DNA of 19,154 bases from CAYMPW01 sp964392725. Its GTDB lineage: Archaea > Thermoplasmatota > Thermoplasmata > Methanomassiliicoccales > Methanomethylophilaceae. Positions 7,238-14,574 of this stretch are shown here, piece after piece. The stretch covers positions 1-19,154 of the forward strand of contig CAYMPW010000022.1 of assembly GCA_964392725.1 (NCBI GenBank), read 5' to 3'. Both the position numbers and the translations under genes were made by a program. Position 1 is the stretch's first letter, and every line of letters begins with the position of its first letter. The notes beneath the pieces were generated by a model. It worked only from the letters and a program-made list of their open reading frames with translations. It did no database searches and was not told where the DNA came from.

Positions 7238-8290
7238 ATGCATTCTTTTATGACTGTACAAAATGATTTTAAAAAATATGTTTGGAAAAAATATATTTTC
7301 ATCATCCTTTGTATTGTTATTTCAAGTATTGTAGCCATTTATGCGCTTACGATAGGCACATACCCAATTGGATTTGTTGAATCGTTTGAAATTTTAATAA
7401 ATCACATCACTGGAAATATAACAAATGTTACAAAAGATATGATTATAGTAGACGTTAGACTTCCCCGCATTGTTCTTGGAATAATCGTGGGCGTAGGGTT
7501 AGCAGTTGCGGGTGTAACAATGCAAAGTGTTCTAAAAAATCCTTTGGCGGATCCTTACACCACAGGTATCTCATCCGGTGCATCATTTGGTGCAACTATT
7601 GCAATTACAGCAGGCATCGGTCTTGCAGCTGGATCTGGATTTATTGTAATCAATGCATTTATTTTTTCATTAGTTCCAGTTCTATTGATTGTTATTATTT
7701 CTGGATTAAGAAAAACTACCCCAACAACAATGATTCTTTCAGGAATAGCAATCATGTATGTGTTCAATGCAATCACTACAGTCCTCATGTTGATGTCGGA
7801 TCCTGACGATCTTGCAGCAGTGTATAGTTGGCAAGTTGGTACTTTGAGTACTGCAACTTGGGACAGTATACCAATATCACTAACATTCACAGCTATTGGA
7901 GTCATCATCCTTGGAATATTGTCTTCAAAACTTAATGTGCTGTCTTCTGGAGATGAATGTGCAAAATCACTTGGAGTTGATGCAAACAAACTTCGTATAA
8001 TCTCATTGGTTATTGTTTCTTTGATTACAGCAAGTATTGTAAGTTTTACAGGAATTATTGGATTCGTAGGTTTAGTTTCACCCCACGTCGTAAGATTATT
8101 CATTGGTTCAGATAATAGGTATTTAATCCCTGCGTCCGCTGTTTTTGGAGTACTTCTTGTATTAGCTTCAGACTTAATTGGAAGAACTATTATCGCACCT
8201 GCCATATTGCAGGTTGGTGTTGTTACCGCATTCCTTGGAGGACCGTTGTTCCTTTATCTTCTTATCAAACAAAAGAAAGAGGTGTGGTGA
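7238..8290 (+). CDS. FecCD/BtuC-family ABC permease
   Basis: The 350-residue polytopic permease forms the membrane channel of the importer. The family signature GVGLAVAGVTMQSVLKNPLA then DPYTTGISSGASFGA is present near residues 84-118. The C-terminal block GFVGLVSPHVVRLFIG, followed by DLIGRTI and GVVTAFLGGPLF, matches the coupling region and last helices of BtuC/FecCD. Ten membrane spans are expected and about ten hydrophobic runs are visible. The start is uncertain: ATG 7238 has no clear ribosome-binding site, and ATG 7250 (four codons later) is equally plausible. Its TGA is directly followed by the ATG of the ATPase gene, so these two are translationally coupled. Confidence 0.92.
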   Translation: MHSFMTVQNDFKKYVWKKYIFIILCIVISSIVAIYALTIGTYPIGFVESFEILINHITGNITNVTKDMIIVDVRLPRIVLGIIVGVGLAVAGVTMQSVLKNPLADPYTTGISSGASFGATIAITAGIGLAAGSGFIVINAFIFSLVPVLLIVIISGLRKTTPTTMILSGIAIMYVFNAITTVLMLMSDPDDLAAVYSWQVGTLSTATWDSIPISLTFTAIGVIILGILSSKLNVLSSGDECAKSLGVDANKLRIISLVIVSLITASIVSFTGIIGFVGLVSPHVVRLFIGSDNRYLIPASAVFGVLLVLASDLIGRTIIAPAILQVGVVTAFLGGPLFLYLLIKQKKEVW

Positions 8291-9103
8291 ATGAATATAA
8301 CGGTAAAGGATGTGGATTTTTCATATGATGAAAGTACACCTGTTCTTCATAACATAAACTTAGTTCTGGATAAGCCCGGATTAACATGCATTATTGGACC
8401 AAACGGAGTTGGAAAATCTACATTAATAAGATGTCTTAACAAACTGTTGAAACCTACTTCTGGAAATGTTACTATTGATTCGGAAGATGTTTCCAATATG
8501 AGTTTTAGGGATTTGTCTAAAATAATGGGATATGTTCCAGCAGGCAATGATGATTTCTTTCCTATGACTGTATTGGAAACCGTCATGATGGGAAGACATC
8601 CACATCAAAAATGGTCTGTTTCAACGGAAGAGGATCTAAGAATCGTATATGATACATTGGTTCTTATGAGTGTTCAACACCTTGCAATGCGTAATTTTGG
8701 AGAATTATCTGCGGGACAACATCAAAGAGTGGCAATCGCAAGAGGTCTCGCTCAAAGGCCTGAAATTATGATTCTAGATGAACCTACATCAAATCTTGAT
8801 ATTAGACACCAACTGATAGTTACAAAAAATCTAAAGGATTTGGCTGATAAAAACAATATGATTGTTATTATGATCAGTCATGATCTGAATATTTCTTCAA
8901 AATATGCAGATAGAGTAATAATAATGTCAACACCCGGCATAATTTACAAAAGCGGTACGCCTCAAGAAGTTATTACTGAAGAAACAATACGATACGTGTA
9001 TGGTGTGGATTGTAAAATAGAAATGATAAATGATAGACCACATGTAATTTTACTAGATGCATTGAGTGATGATGAAATTCAATCTATGCATAAAAATGAA
9101 TGA
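8291..9103 (+). CDS. FepC/BtuD-type ABC transporter ATPase
   Basis: This cytoplasmic ATPase powers the importer. Walker A is GPNGVGKST (36-44), the signature is LSAGQ (139-143), Walker B is IMILDEP (159-165, E164 catalytic), the D-loop is SNLD and the switch His is H197. The odd point is the Q-loop: members of this family usually read YvPQ, but here it is YVPA (A84), so the Gln that contacts the magnesium/water and couples to the permease is missing. The last 30 residues resemble the C-terminal tail of FepC/FhuC-like ATPases (YGVDCKI, then HVILLD). The gene abuts the permease stop; GAGGTG at about 8280-8285 is a good ribosome-binding site. Confidence 0.93.
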   Translation: MNITVKDVDFSYDESTPVLHNINLVLDKPGLTCIIGPNGVGKSTLIRCLNKLLKPTSGNVTIDSEDVSNMSFRDLSKIMGYVPAGNDDFFPMTVLETVMMGRHPHQKWSVSTEEDLRIVYDTLVLMSVQHLAMRNFGELSAGQHQRVAIARGLAQRPEIMILDEPTSNLDIRHQLIVTKNLKDLADKNNMIVIMISHDLNISSKYADRVIIMSTPGIIYKSGTPQEVITEETIRYVYGVDCKIEMINDRPHVILLDALSDDEIQSMHKNE

Positions 9104-9123
9104 GCCGGCCCGAATGGGCCGGT
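9104..9123. terminator. GC-rich hairpin between convergent genes
   Basis: CCGGCCC (9105-9111), loop GAAT, GGGCCGG (9116-9122) is a perfect 7-bp stem, with one extra G-T pair outside. It begins one base after the ATPase stop and lies 8 bases beyond the stop of the minus-strand gene, so it could serve both. It stands out strongly in AT-rich surroundings; a T-tract is lacking. Confidence 0.65.
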
Positions 9124-9131
9124 AAAGTTTA

Positions 9132-9920
9132 TCAGAATACGATTTCTTTATCGTAATCGTATTCGTAATTTTCTTCGAGATATTCCGGATTTTCCATAAT
9201 CTCTTTGAAACGCCTTACGGTTTTGGCGTAATAGAATCCGTCTGCGATTCTTTCATCCACGGAGAATGATACGCGGCAGAACTGTCTCTCTTCGGGACCG
9301 TTTTCTGTTTCAACGATTTCTTTGCGCCTGAGTCCGATGCAAATAAAGATTGAATTTGTTCCCCATTCGTTAAGGTGGTGGGAAGGGGGATCGATTCCGA
9401 TACTTCCAACGTTTGATATGAAAACCGTGGAATAGTTTGGATCTGTTCCGATAACGCTGTTGGGAACCCAACCGTGTTTATCCATCCACATCAAAAAGTG
9501 GAATGCTATGACTTTAACGAATCTTGGTTTTGCAGCGAATTTGGCTACGACATCGTTGGCTCCTCCGAGATTTCCAGATTTTACACGGGATACGACATCA
9601 CCGACAACATCGGAAACTTCGAATATGTTGGATTCGGGTGCAAAAGGTGTTCTGTAAAGTGAACGGATTCCCTCGTCGGTCATGTCGACTTTTGCAACAT
9701 ATCCTATTTCGATATCTCTTCTTTGATAGAATCTGTGATTTTTAATAAAACGATTCAACACGGGACGTTCTGCGACTAGACGTGTTGCTCCTGCGATGAA
9801 AGCAGAAAAGAAAGTGACGTTGTTCCCTTCGACTCCTTTTCTCTTTTCGAGATATTTCATTAAATTGGTAATATCGAAATCCTCGCAGATATGGAGTTCC
9901 GCATCCACTTTTTTGGGCAT
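9132..9920 (-). CDS. CAT/E2-fold acyltransferase-like protein
   Basis: The 262-residue protein resembles the catalytic domain of 2-oxoacid dehydrogenase E2 and chloramphenicol acetyltransferases. Visible landmarks are DPNYSTVFISNVGSIGI and NEWGTNSIFICIG (core trimer strands), and SVDERIADGFYY, which aligns with the HxxxDG active-site block of E2. Glu replaces the catalytic His; I recall the same DERIADG form in bacterial relatives, so it is probably typical of this subfamily. No lipoyl or E3-binding domain is present and no E1/E3 genes are near, so a role in an oxoacid dehydrogenase is doubtful. The frame continues upstream of this ATG with family-like residues, so the true N terminus is probably earlier (see findings). 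Substrate is unknown. Confidence 0.75.
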   Translation of the reverse strand: MPKKVDAELHICEDFDITNLMKYLEKRKGVEGNNVTFFSAFIAGATRLVAERPVLNRFIKNHRFYQRRDIEIGYVAKVDMTDEGIRSLYRTPFAPESNIFEVSDVVGDVVSRVKSGNLGGANDVVAKFAAKPRFVKVIAFHFLMWMDKHGWVPNSVIGTDPNYSTVFISNVGSIGIDPPSHHLNEWGTNSIFICIGLRRKEIVETENGPEERQFCRVSFSVDERIADGFYYAKTVRRFKEIMENPEYLEENYEYDYDKEIVF

Positions 9921-9998
9921 GATGTAGATTGCGATTTCGTTCGCTGCATTAACTTTGCGTATGCGAACGCCATCTTTGCGGTCTCCCCATTTCTTCTT

Positions 9999-10040
9999 TA
10001 TTTTAGGTGCTTTGTCAGACGTTTAACATCCCTTCTGTTT
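9999..10040 (-). promoter_or_regulatory. likely real 5' end and ribosome-binding site of the acyltransferase-like gene
   Basis: In frame with 9132-9920, codons 9921-10022 encode KKKWGDRKDGVRIR and then IYIMPKK, which match the family N terminus. The frame closes upstream at TAA (10023-10025) without ATG, GTG or TTG. ATA (9999-10001) stands where relatives begin with Met. A GAAGGG at 10030-10035 lies 7 bases before an ACG codon (10020-10022). An ATG at 10027-10029 is one base out of frame. Confidence 0.45.
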
Positions 10041-10053
10041 AACACGAAATCAT

Positions 10054-10119
10054 TATGAATATATCATACATTCTTATAATTAATGTATAAAAATATACAT
10101 TGATGTACATATATTCATA
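10054..10119. promoter_or_regulatory. palindrome-rich divergent promoter region
   Basis: The outer arms TATGAATATAT (10054-10064) and ATATATTCATA (10109-10119) are perfect inverted repeats. Inside lie AATGTATA-AAAA-TATACATT (10082-10101) and an extra ATACATT (10066-10072). The region contains TATA-like runs for both the acyltransferase-like gene and the MFS gene, so it probably binds a regulator controlling one or both. Confidence 0.45.
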
Positions 10120-10164
10120 TAGTGAAGGGCGTATCATCCACATACTCGAAATAGGTGAATTAAA

Positions 10165-11355
10165 ATGAATAATTCAAAAAGATACGCGATACTTGCCGCC
10201 GGAATGCTTATTCAGCTTTGTGCGGGAGTCATTTACATGTGGAGTGTTTTCAACACAGATGTAGCTGAATTTCTACAATGGGATCAATCTGCAGCGGTTA
10301 TGACTGCATCAATCATGCTTGCAATGTTCGTAGTCGGTATATTGGTAGGAGGAAGAGCACACGACCGTTTCGGTACTAAGATTGTCTGTATCGTTGGAAG
10401 TCTTATGATGTCTTCGGGTATTCTTTTGACCGCGTTCGTTCCATCGACTATGCCCGAACTTGTTTACCTCACATATGGAGTGCTCGGAGGATTCGGTGTC
10501 GGTACTGTTTACACATGTACCATATCTTCGATACAGAAATGGTTCTTTGACAGACGCGGTTTTGCAACGGGAATGATGGTCGGATCTTTCGGATTTTCAC
10601 TTGTGTTGTTTTCTCCGATTGCTGATTATATGCTTTCAGCCGTAGGGGTTGCTTCGACATTTATGATATTCGGAATCGGATTCATGATCGTTTGTGTTAC
10701 CGCATCTTTCCTTATTACGAATCCGCCAAAGGAATATTGTGTTGCTGGGTCTTCCAAAACTATTAGTTCATCTCAGAAACAATACACCGCAAAAGAGGTA
10801 CTTAGAACCAAATCGTTCTATTGCATCGTAATATCTTTGTTCCTTGTGCTTTCGGTGTTCTTTATCCTTAACCCTCAGCTCAAAACTTTGGGAATGGATA
10901 GAGGACTTACACCCGAAATGGCAATCGGAGGAGTGATGTTGGTTGGTGTCTGCAGTACAGCGGGAAGATTCGTTCTTACTGTAATTTCTGATAAACTCGG
11001 AAGATCTGAAACTGTGTTATTATCAATCGGATTGACCGCACTCGGAGCTGCGATTATGATATTTGCGTATGGTGTTGTGTTCCTTGCGTCTTTGGCAATC
11101 ATTGCATTTGCGTTCGGAGGAATCGCGGGATTGTACACAACCTTGACTGCAGATCATTTCGGTACCGTGAATATGGGTTCCAATTACGGTCTTGTGATGA
11201 TTGGATTCGGTGCTTCCGCATTGTTCTTCCCATATTTGTCAACTGTATTAACAAAAGATACAGGAGATTACACCGTAACGTTTGCAATCTGTTTTGCAGC
11301 ATGTGTGATAGCTACGATATTGGTACTTGTATTAAGAACACAAAAAGATCAATGA
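10165..11355 (+). CDS. MFS transporter, OFA (oxalate/formate antiporter-like) family
   Basis: The 396-residue, roughly 12-span carrier begins with AAGMLIQLCAGVIYMWSVF, the typical first helix of OFA-family members (GxIYxWSVF). The GGRAHDRFGTKIV loop (residues about 62-74) is the MFS motif A between helices 2 and 3. A second half-repeat, SDKLGRSETVLL, appears near 275-286. OFA members move small organic anions such as oxalate, formate or lactate; the substrate here is unknown. A GGTGA ribosome-binding site ends 6 bases before the ATG. The TGA stop is directly followed, on the other strand, by the stop of the second trkH, so there is no room between them for a terminator. Confidence 0.9.
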   Translation: MNNSKRYAILAAGMLIQLCAGVIYMWSVFNTDVAEFLQWDQSAAVMTASIMLAMFVVGILVGGRAHDRFGTKIVCIVGSLMMSSGILLTAFVPSTMPELVYLTYGVLGGFGVGTVYTCTISSIQKWFFDRRGFATGMMVGSFGFSLVLFSPIADYMLSAVGVASTFMIFGIGFMIVCVTASFLITNPPKEYCVAGSSKTISSSQKQYTAKEVLRTKSFYCIVISLFLVLSVFFILNPQLKTLGMDRGLTPEMAIGGVMLVGVCSTAGRFVLTVISDKLGRSETVLLSIGLTALGAAIMIFAYGVVFLASLAIIAFAFGGIAGLYTTLTADHFGTVNMGSNYGLVMIGFGASALFFPYLSTVLTKDTGDYTVTFAICFAACVIATILVLVLRTQKDQ

Positions 11356-12948
11356 TCATCTACGGTACTTGTTGATAACTTTGGCTCTGCGGTTCTGATT
11401 ATCTTTGGAGTTTATACCTCCGAGGAACTGAGACCAGAAGTTACGTGATACAAGTACCAAAACCACTATTATTTCCAAACGTCCGATCCACATTAAGAAT
11501 ATGGATAACACTTTTGCGGCTTCGGGAAGCATGGCGTAAGAGTCCATAGGCCCGAAGGATCCGAGAGCGGGACCTACGTTCATTATTGTAGCTATGGATA
11601 CGGATACGGATTCATAAGGATCCAAACCGATTAGCATGAAAATAAAGGATGCCAAAGGAATCGTCATCAGGAATAACAAAATGATTGCAACCGAGTGGGA
11701 ATATTCCGCTTCGCTTACCGGAACATTATCCAATTTAACATCGAACACGGCAGCCGGGTGAACGAATTTCATAACGTTTGCGTGAATGTAACTTAAAACA
11801 ACCATAATTCTGGAAATCTTTACACCATTTGCAGTTGATCCCGCGGATGCTCCGATAATCATTACGATTGCAAGCATAATAATCGAAGTGTACGGCCAAA
11901 CTTCGTAATCCACAACAACGAATCCCGTAGATGTTCCCATGGATACCACGGTAAACAAAGAATCATAGAAATTCTGGAATGCGTTTCCTTCCAATCCGAA
12001 AGAAGAGAACCAAACAATGAATGTGATTAACAGGAACCAAACAATCATTATTTTGAACTCGGAACTACGGAAATATGTTCTGATATCCTTATTGTGAAGA
12101 AATTTGTAATGCAGATAGAAATTTGTTCCTCCGAGGAACATGAATATTAAAATTGCCAATTTTATGAACTCGCCGTATCCCGAGATGCTTGAGTCCAAAG
12201 GCATGAATCCTCCCGTGGATATTGTGGCAAATGCTATACACATGGATTCAAACAGATTTACGCCTAAAATTAAACAAATAAAAATAAGTGCCAGTGTTAA
12301 AAGTACGTAAATAATTCCGAATGATTTTATCGCATCCTGGATTTTTGTTACGAAGTTGCTTCCTCCGGAACCGTGCAATTCATTGTGGAACAGAGATCTT
12401 CCTCCGAATCCAAAGATCGGAAGAATCGAGATAAAAATGATAACGATTGCGATTCCGCCCCACCACTGGGTCATTGAACGCCACATCAAAAGTCCATAGG
12501 GTAAAGATTCGATATCTTCAACGATGGTTGCACCGGTTGTCGTAAATCCGCTCATGGTTTCAAAAAACGCATCGAGTGCGGACATTCCCGATAAAAGATA
12601 AGGAACGGTTCCTATGGATACGACGATCCACCAAGCTATCGTAATCAACAAAACTCCGTCAACGGATCGGACACTTTGGGTTGTTCCGAACAATAACGTT
12701 AAGGGCAATCCGACAGCGAGAGAAATTAAAACGGGGTATGTAAAAATGGATGTGACTTCTCCGTTAACGAAAGATGTTACCAAGGGAATCAACATCGATA
12801 ATCCCGTGCACAAAATCGCTAGGCCTATGATATGCAAAAAGGTATTGTCCCATCGAGAGTATCTCTGCGTGAAATCGTGCATAGTCTCAGACCGTGGAAT
12901 TGTATAGGCTTTATCGGTATTTCTATGTAAGGTTGATTTTTTATTCAT
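11356..12948 (-). CDS. trkH: TrkH-family potassium transporter (copy 2)
   Basis: The 530-residue membrane protein is a second Trk pore subunit. The filter repeats are FTTTG, STGGF, STGF and, in the fourth repeat, NVGPA where copy 1 has NYGPG. A WIGRLE helix follows near the C terminus. It is longer at both ends than copy 1, with an N-terminal extension of about 30 polar residues and a basic tail NRRAKVINKYRR. A later start at MHDFTQRY (residue 23) is possible. The paralogues differ enough that they probably have different affinity or ion preference. No trkA is adjacent. Upstream lies a compact regulatory region shared with the amino-acid operon. Confidence 0.93.
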   Translation of the reverse strand: MNKKSTLHRNTDKAYTIPRSETMHDFTQRYSRWDNTFLHIIGLAILCTGLSMLIPLVTSFVNGEVTSIFTYPVLISLAVGLPLTLLFGTTQSVRSVDGVLLITIAWWIVVSIGTVPYLLSGMSALDAFFETMSGFTTTGATIVEDIESLPYGLLMWRSMTQWWGGIAIVIIFISILPIFGFGGRSLFHNELHGSGGSNFVTKIQDAIKSFGIIYVLLTLALIFICLILGVNLFESMCIAFATISTGGFMPLDSSISGYGEFIKLAILIFMFLGGTNFYLHYKFLHNKDIRTYFRSSEFKIMIVWFLLITFIVWFSSFGLEGNAFQNFYDSLFTVVSMGTSTGFVVVDYEVWPYTSIIMLAIVMIIGASAGSTANGVKISRIMVVLSYIHANVMKFVHPAAVFDVKLDNVPVSEAEYSHSVAIILLFLMTIPLASFIFMLIGLDPYESVSVSIATIMNVGPALGSFGPMDSYAMLPEAAKVLSIFLMWIGRLEIIVVLVLVSRNFWSQFLGGINSKDNQNRRAKVINKYRR

Positions 12949-12959
12949 AAATAATAAAA

Positions 12960-13018
12960 TTAACAGTGTTAAATTATCGCGGGCGCGAGAGAATGCGGGC
13001 GCAATATATTATATCTAT
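12960..13018. promoter_or_regulatory. divergent promoter: palindrome, GC-rich direct repeats, shared TATA run
   Basis: TTAACA-G-TGTTAA (12960-12972) is a perfect 13-bp dyad, 11 bases before the trkH ATG. Two GCGGGCGC direct repeats (12979-12986 and 12995-13002) start 16 bp apart. An A/T-rich run ATATATTATAT (13004-13014) can serve as TATA box for both strands. The elements probably bind regulators for trkH copy 2, the amino-acid operon, or both. Confidence 0.45.
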
Positions 13019-13056
13019 AACGGTTCATGTAAAAATCATCCAAAAGTGTGATAAAC

Positions 13057-13551
13057 ATGTTGGTAAACGCAGAACTGTACGTAAAAGACCTTCCGGGACA
13101 ACTTGTAGGATCTTTGGAACCTATATCTCTCGTCGATGGCAACATCTTAGGCGTAGTGCACGACCGTGAACAGATTATCAATGATAGAATCTGTCTCAAC
13201 GTCACATTCAATGTAAACAGCGCCGACGATTTAGATTGTCTCAAAGATATTTGGAAAAGAAAAGACATCATCATCTCCAGAATTGGATCTGTTGTGGATA
13301 CATACACCGTAGAGTATATGCTCGTAGGAAAAATAACCGCGACATATATCGAAGAACTCTTGGACAAAGCTGCCAAAGAGATTGGATTCGAATCGGTTGA
13401 TGTCAGATATTCATCAAAAACAGCCGGAGACGGAAAACGTACAGCTATGATTTCTGCAAAAGTAATCGAAGAAGAATCTGTTGAAAAACTCGATAATTTC
13501 TTCTTGAATGCCTGCGAGGAATCGGCCATCACATACATCAGGGGGCTTTGA
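13057..13551 (+). CDS. ACT-domain regulator linked to homoserine dehydrogenase
   Basis: This 164-residue protein opens with an ACT-like fold (about 2-77: ELYVKDLPGQLVGSLEPISL, the usual β-loop-helix with the effector-contact 'PGQL'). A second half (about 85-160) is arranged like a further ACT or dimerisation repeat. Similar proteins precede hom in many methanogens and are annotated as allosteric regulators of homoserine dehydrogenase. The likely job is to bind threonine or another end product and adjust Hom. A GTG at 13048 could add three residues, but it belongs to a GTGAT ribosome-binding site 4 bases before the ATG. The gene is separated from hom by one base, so the two are surely co-transcribed. 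Confidence 0.8.
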   Translation: MLVNAELYVKDLPGQLVGSLEPISLVDGNILGVVHDREQIINDRICLNVTFNVNSADDLDCLKDIWKRKDIIISRIGSVVDTYTVEYMLVGKITATYIEELLDKAAKEIGFESVDVRYSSKTAGDGKRTAMISAKVIEEESVEKLDNFFLNACEESAITYIRGL

Positions 13552-13552
13552 A

Positions 13553-14560
13553 GTGAAGGTATTCATATCAGGTTTCGGAACCGTCGGACAAGGTGTGGCG
13601 GAAGTTATCGCAATGAGAAAGGAATTCTTCTATGAGAAATTCGGAACCGATGTAAAAATCGTCGGTGCTATGGATTCCAAAACATTTGCCGTAAATCCCG
13701 AAGGATTCGATCCTTTGAAACTCGTACAGCAGAAAAAAGTCAACGGAAAAGTAGGAACCGAAACGTACAGCGATTCCAAAGCCGTTCTTGATTCCGTAGA
13801 ATACGATGTTCTTGTCGAGGTCAGCCCTACCGATGTAGAAACCGGCGGAGTCGGATTAATCAACATTCAGCACGCACTTTCCAACGACAAAGATGTCGTT
13901 ACCGTCAACAAAGGACCTTTGGCTCTGAAATACGGCGAACTTATGAAACTCGCCGATGAGCACGGATGTATTTTCCGTTTCGAAGGATCCGTAGGCGGTG
14001 CTATGCCTATCATAAACCTCTGCCGTGAAAACCTCATGGGAGAGAAAATCAAATCCATACGCGGTATATTTAACGGAACATGCAACTTCATTCTCAGCAG
14101 AATGGATACGGGACTTCCCTTCGAACAGGCTTTGAAAGAAGCTCAGCAGTTGGGATACGCGGAAACCGATCCCCGCAACGATATCGAAGGATATGATACC
14201 GCATGCAAAGTCGTAATTCTCGCAAACTCGGTTTTCGGAAGAGACGTTACATTCTCGGATGTTTCGATCACAGGAATCACCGAAGTTACCGATGAGGCCA
14301 TTGCTTTGGCGGAAGATCATAACATGGTGATCAGACTTATCGGAGAAGTTTCGGATACGAAATTGGAAGTTGCACCCAGGCTTATACCTAAGGGACACAC
14401 GCTTGCGCTTTCCGGAACTCTGAACCAGGCTCAGATTCTGTCCGACCTTGCAGGTCCGATTACGGTATCCGGTCGCGGAGCAGGTCGCATTGAAACTGCG
14501 TCTGCAATCCTCAGCGATCTTCTTGCCATAATCGTTCAGCGTCAAGAAGGACTCCAATAA
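13553..14560 (+). CDS. hom: homoserine dehydrogenase
   Basis: The enzyme reduces aspartate-semialdehyde to homoserine with NAD(P)H, the branch to threonine, methionine and isoleucine. From the GTG start at 13553 the protein has 335 residues, usual for the short archaeal form without an ACT tail. The Rossmann motif is GFGTVG (7-12), the nucleotide/substrate loop is NKGPLA (119-124), the core is GSVGGAMP, and the active site has ETDP (204-207) with D210, D215 and catalytic K219 in GYDTACK. GGGGG (13541-13545) lies 7 bases before the GTG. An ATG at 13508 would overlap the previous gene by 44 bases and add unrelated residues, so I reject it. The missing ACT domain is supplied in trans by the preceding gene. 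Confidence 0.93.
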   Translation: MKVFISGFGTVGQGVAEVIAMRKEFFYEKFGTDVKIVGAMDSKTFAVNPEGFDPLKLVQQKKVNGKVGTETYSDSKAVLDSVEYDVLVEVSPTDVETGGVGLINIQHALSNDKDVVTVNKGPLALKYGELMKLADEHGCIFRFEGSVGGAMPIINLCRENLMGEKIKSIRGIFNGTCNFILSRMDTGLPFEQALKEAQQLGYAETDPRNDIEGYDTACKVVILANSVFGRDVTFSDVSITGITEVTDEAIALAEDHNMVIRLIGEVSDTKLEVAPRLIPKGHTLALSGTLNQAQILSDLAGPITVSGRGAGRIETASAILSDLLAIIVQRQEGLQ

Positions 14561-14574
14561 AGGAAATGGTTCAC

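Noticed and set aside
7555..8205. Long minus-strand open frame (216 codons) within the permease gene
   Set aside because: It is a shadow of the FecCD-type gene, which has full family motifs on the plus strand; the antisense product is low-complexity (Ile/Thr/Pro-rich) and matches nothing I know.
9240..9275. Glu in place of the catalytic His (DERIADG instead of DHRxxDG) in the acyltransferase-like protein as a novel loss of activity
   Set aside because: I recall the same DERIADG form in bacterial relatives with NWGTNSIF, so it is probably a subfamily feature and not special to this gene.
13508..13552. ATG start for hom at 13508
   Set aside because: It would overlap the ACT gene by 44 bases and add 15 residues before the Rossmann strand; the GTG at 13553 has a well-spaced GGGGG.
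13856..14557. Long minus-strand open frame (233 codons) opposite hom
   Set aside because: hom has intact catalytic motifs and the antisense frame has no recognisable domain or promoter.
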